Assembly (NCBI GenBank): GCA_900765105.1 | Contig: CAAFQM010000259.1 | Span: 1-6,498 of the forward strand | Length of the DNA: 6,498 nt | Origin: an uncultured Faecalibacterium sp. | GTDB taxonomy: Bacteria > Bacillota > Clostridia > Oscillospirales > Ruminococcaceae | Direction: 5' to 3' | Part shown: in pieces, positions 6,115-6,498 of the stretch | How the letters are laid out: the number at the start of each line of letters is the position of its first letter | Numbering within the stretch: position 1 is the first letter of the stretch | Made by a program: the position numbers and the translations under genes | The notes under the pieces: model-generated | What the model saw: only the letters and a program-made list of their open reading frames with translations | What the model was told of the DNA's origin: nothing | The model's database searches: none

Positions 6115-6143
6115 AGTATACCACAAAAATCTCCCTGCGTCTA
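6115..6143 (-). promoter_or_regulatory. dnaA promoter
   Basis: On the minus strand TATACT (6120 to 6115) is preceded by TGG, giving an extended -10 TGnTATACT. A TAGACG (6143 to 6138, 4 of 6 to TTGACA) lies exactly 17 bases upstream. Transcription would start near 6108, giving a leader of about 50 bases. A weak DnaA-box-like TATACCACA (6117-6125) and a better TTTTCAACA (6087-6095, just downstream of the start) flank it, which would allow DnaA to repress its own gene. The binding is inferred. Confidence 0.65.
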
Positions 6144-6238
6144 TATTACTATAATGTAATTTATAATACATAAGATAAGCCCCCGCAGCGCCCTTGTGGA
6201 AACACGCCAAAAAGACCACAATATCTGGTAGAAAAAAG

Positions 6239-6247
6239 TTTTCCACA
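6239..6247 (+). promoter_or_regulatory. DnaA box, TTTTCCACA
   Basis: This 9-mer differs from TTATCCACA at one base only and is the closest match to the canonical DnaA box in the two origin regions. It lies midway between the dnaA and rpmH promoters, 36 bases to the right of the opposite-facing GTTTCCACA (6195-6203). Confidence 0.7.
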
Positions 6248-6322
6248 GCAAAATGGTGAAAAAGTTGAAAAGCTTTTAACAGAAAAATCAGAAAAAAGTT
6301 TGCAGAAAACTGCAAAAAATGC

Positions 6323-6352
6323 TTGACAGAACGTCATACTATGCGATATACT
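6323..6352 (+). promoter_or_regulatory. rpmH promoter
   Basis: A perfect -35 TTGACA (6323-6328) and a -10 TATACT (6347-6352, 5 of 6) are separated by 18 bases. This is the strongest sigma-A type promoter in the window. Transcription would begin near 6359 and leave a leader of about 73 bases before rpmH. It would also drive genes that usually follow rpmH, such as rnpA, beyond the window. Confidence 0.85.
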
Positions 6353-6418
6353 GTTGAATTGCAAGCCTGTCCCCAATCTGGGACCGATCAAGACCCCATA
6401 CCGGGGATAAGTTTTTAC

Positions 6419-6423
6419 GGAGG
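6419..6423 (+). promoter_or_regulatory. rpmH Shine-Dalgarno
   Basis: GGAGG lies eight bases upstream of the ATG at 6432-6434, with near-ideal pairing and spacing, and it fixes the rpmH start. Confidence 0.9.
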
Positions 6424-6431
6424 ATACAACC

Positions 6432-6498
6432 ATGAAGAGAACTTTTCAGCCCAAGAAGCGTCAGCGCAAGGAAGTTCATGGCTTTCTGACCCGCATGA
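6432..6498 (+). CDS. rpmH: 50S ribosomal protein L34, 5' end
   Basis: The first 22 codons encode MKRTFQPKKRQRKEVHGFLTRM, the highly conserved basic N-terminus of ribosomal protein bL34, a protein of about 44 residues in the large subunit. The gene runs off the right edge in frame; the final A is the first base of codon 23, so the apparent TGA at the very end is out of frame. It is transcribed away from dnaA from a strong promoter, as is standard beside Firmicute origins, where rnpA normally follows. It is truncated only by the window. Confidence 0.95.
   Translation, partial: MKRTFQPKKRQRKEVHGFLTRM

Larger units (their letters stand above)
6057..6431. other. oriC: oriC part 1: dnaA-rpmH divergent intergenic region
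   Basis: This 375-base region holds no gene that I can support. It carries the promoters for dnaA (minus) and rpmH (plus) and several DnaA-box-like sites: TTTTCAACA 6087-6095 (plus), TATACCACA 6117-6125 (plus, weak), GTTTCCACA 6195-6203 (minus) and TTTTCCACA 6239-6247 (plus, 8 of 9 to consensus and the best in the window). A CGGGGATAA at 6402-6410 (minus TTATCCCCG, 7 of 9) lies in the rpmH leader. An AT-rich tract spans about 6141-6178. Together with the cluster downstream of dnaA this gives the two-part origin known from B. subtilis. The region is expected to be needed for origin regulation rather than for the melting step. Confidence 0.75.

Noticed and set aside
6150..6167. Two plus-strand TATAAT hexamers in the AT-rich tract upstream of dnaA
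   Set aside because: Neither has a -35 at suitable distance, and AT-rich DNA yields such hexamers by chance. The promoter at 6323-6352 explains rpmH better.
6161..6433. Minus-strand Phe/Ser-rich frames in the dnaA-rpmH gap
   Set aside because: They are translations of AT-rich origin DNA and cross the rpmH promoter, with no supported start.

Overview
This window is the chromosomal replication-origin neighbourhood of a low-redundancy, fairly GC-rich member of the Firmicutes (Bacillota). On the minus strand it carries dnaA, dnaN, yaaA (S4-domain protein), recF, remB/yaaB (DUF370) and gyrB. On the plus strand the first 22 codons of rpmH diverge from dnaA. This is the same gene order as Bacillus subtilis oriC. 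GC-rich codon use and the flavour of the DnaA, DnaN and GyrB sequences suggest a clostridial gut lineage of the Oscillospiraceae/Ruminococcaceae type, Faecalibacterium-like. That placement is from memory of the family and was not checked by a search.

Layout from left to right. 1-1314: gyrB (minus), cut by the window edge just before its TOPRIM domain. 1315-1532: gap with a probable gyrB promoter (extended -10) and a 16-bp perfect palindrome over its -35 position. 1533-1790: remB. 1791-1879: remB leader with a bulged inverted repeat. 1880-3001: recF. 3002-3217: yaaA, whose stop codon abuts the recF start. 3230-4336: dnaN, with a TTG start. 4337-4733: a gene-free region with clustered DnaA-box-like 9-mers, a GC-rich block, a DnaA-trio-like triplet run and an AT-rich segment; this is the likely unwinding site. 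4734-6056: dnaA. 6057-6431: the dnaA/rpmH divergent intergenic region with promoters on both strands and more DnaA-box-like sites. 6432-6498: 5' end of rpmH.

How it works together. DnaA binds the box clusters on both sides of its own gene (a bipartite origin) and probably opens the DNA at 4404-4438. DnaN is the sliding clamp for the polymerase that then loads. RecF acts at stalled forks and gaps, and gyrase removes the positive supercoils made by the forks. dnaA-dnaN-yaaA-recF read away from the origin, co-directional with the leftward fork, and rpmH reads with the rightward fork. dnaN-yaaA-recF are tightly packed (12 nt, then 0 nt) and look translationally coupled.

I found no mobile element, CRISPR array, tRNA or rRNA, and no evidence of a new multi-gene system. 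The worthwhile observations are at the level of sites: non-canonical DnaA boxes, the trio element, the gyrB-promoter palindrome and two leader hairpins.
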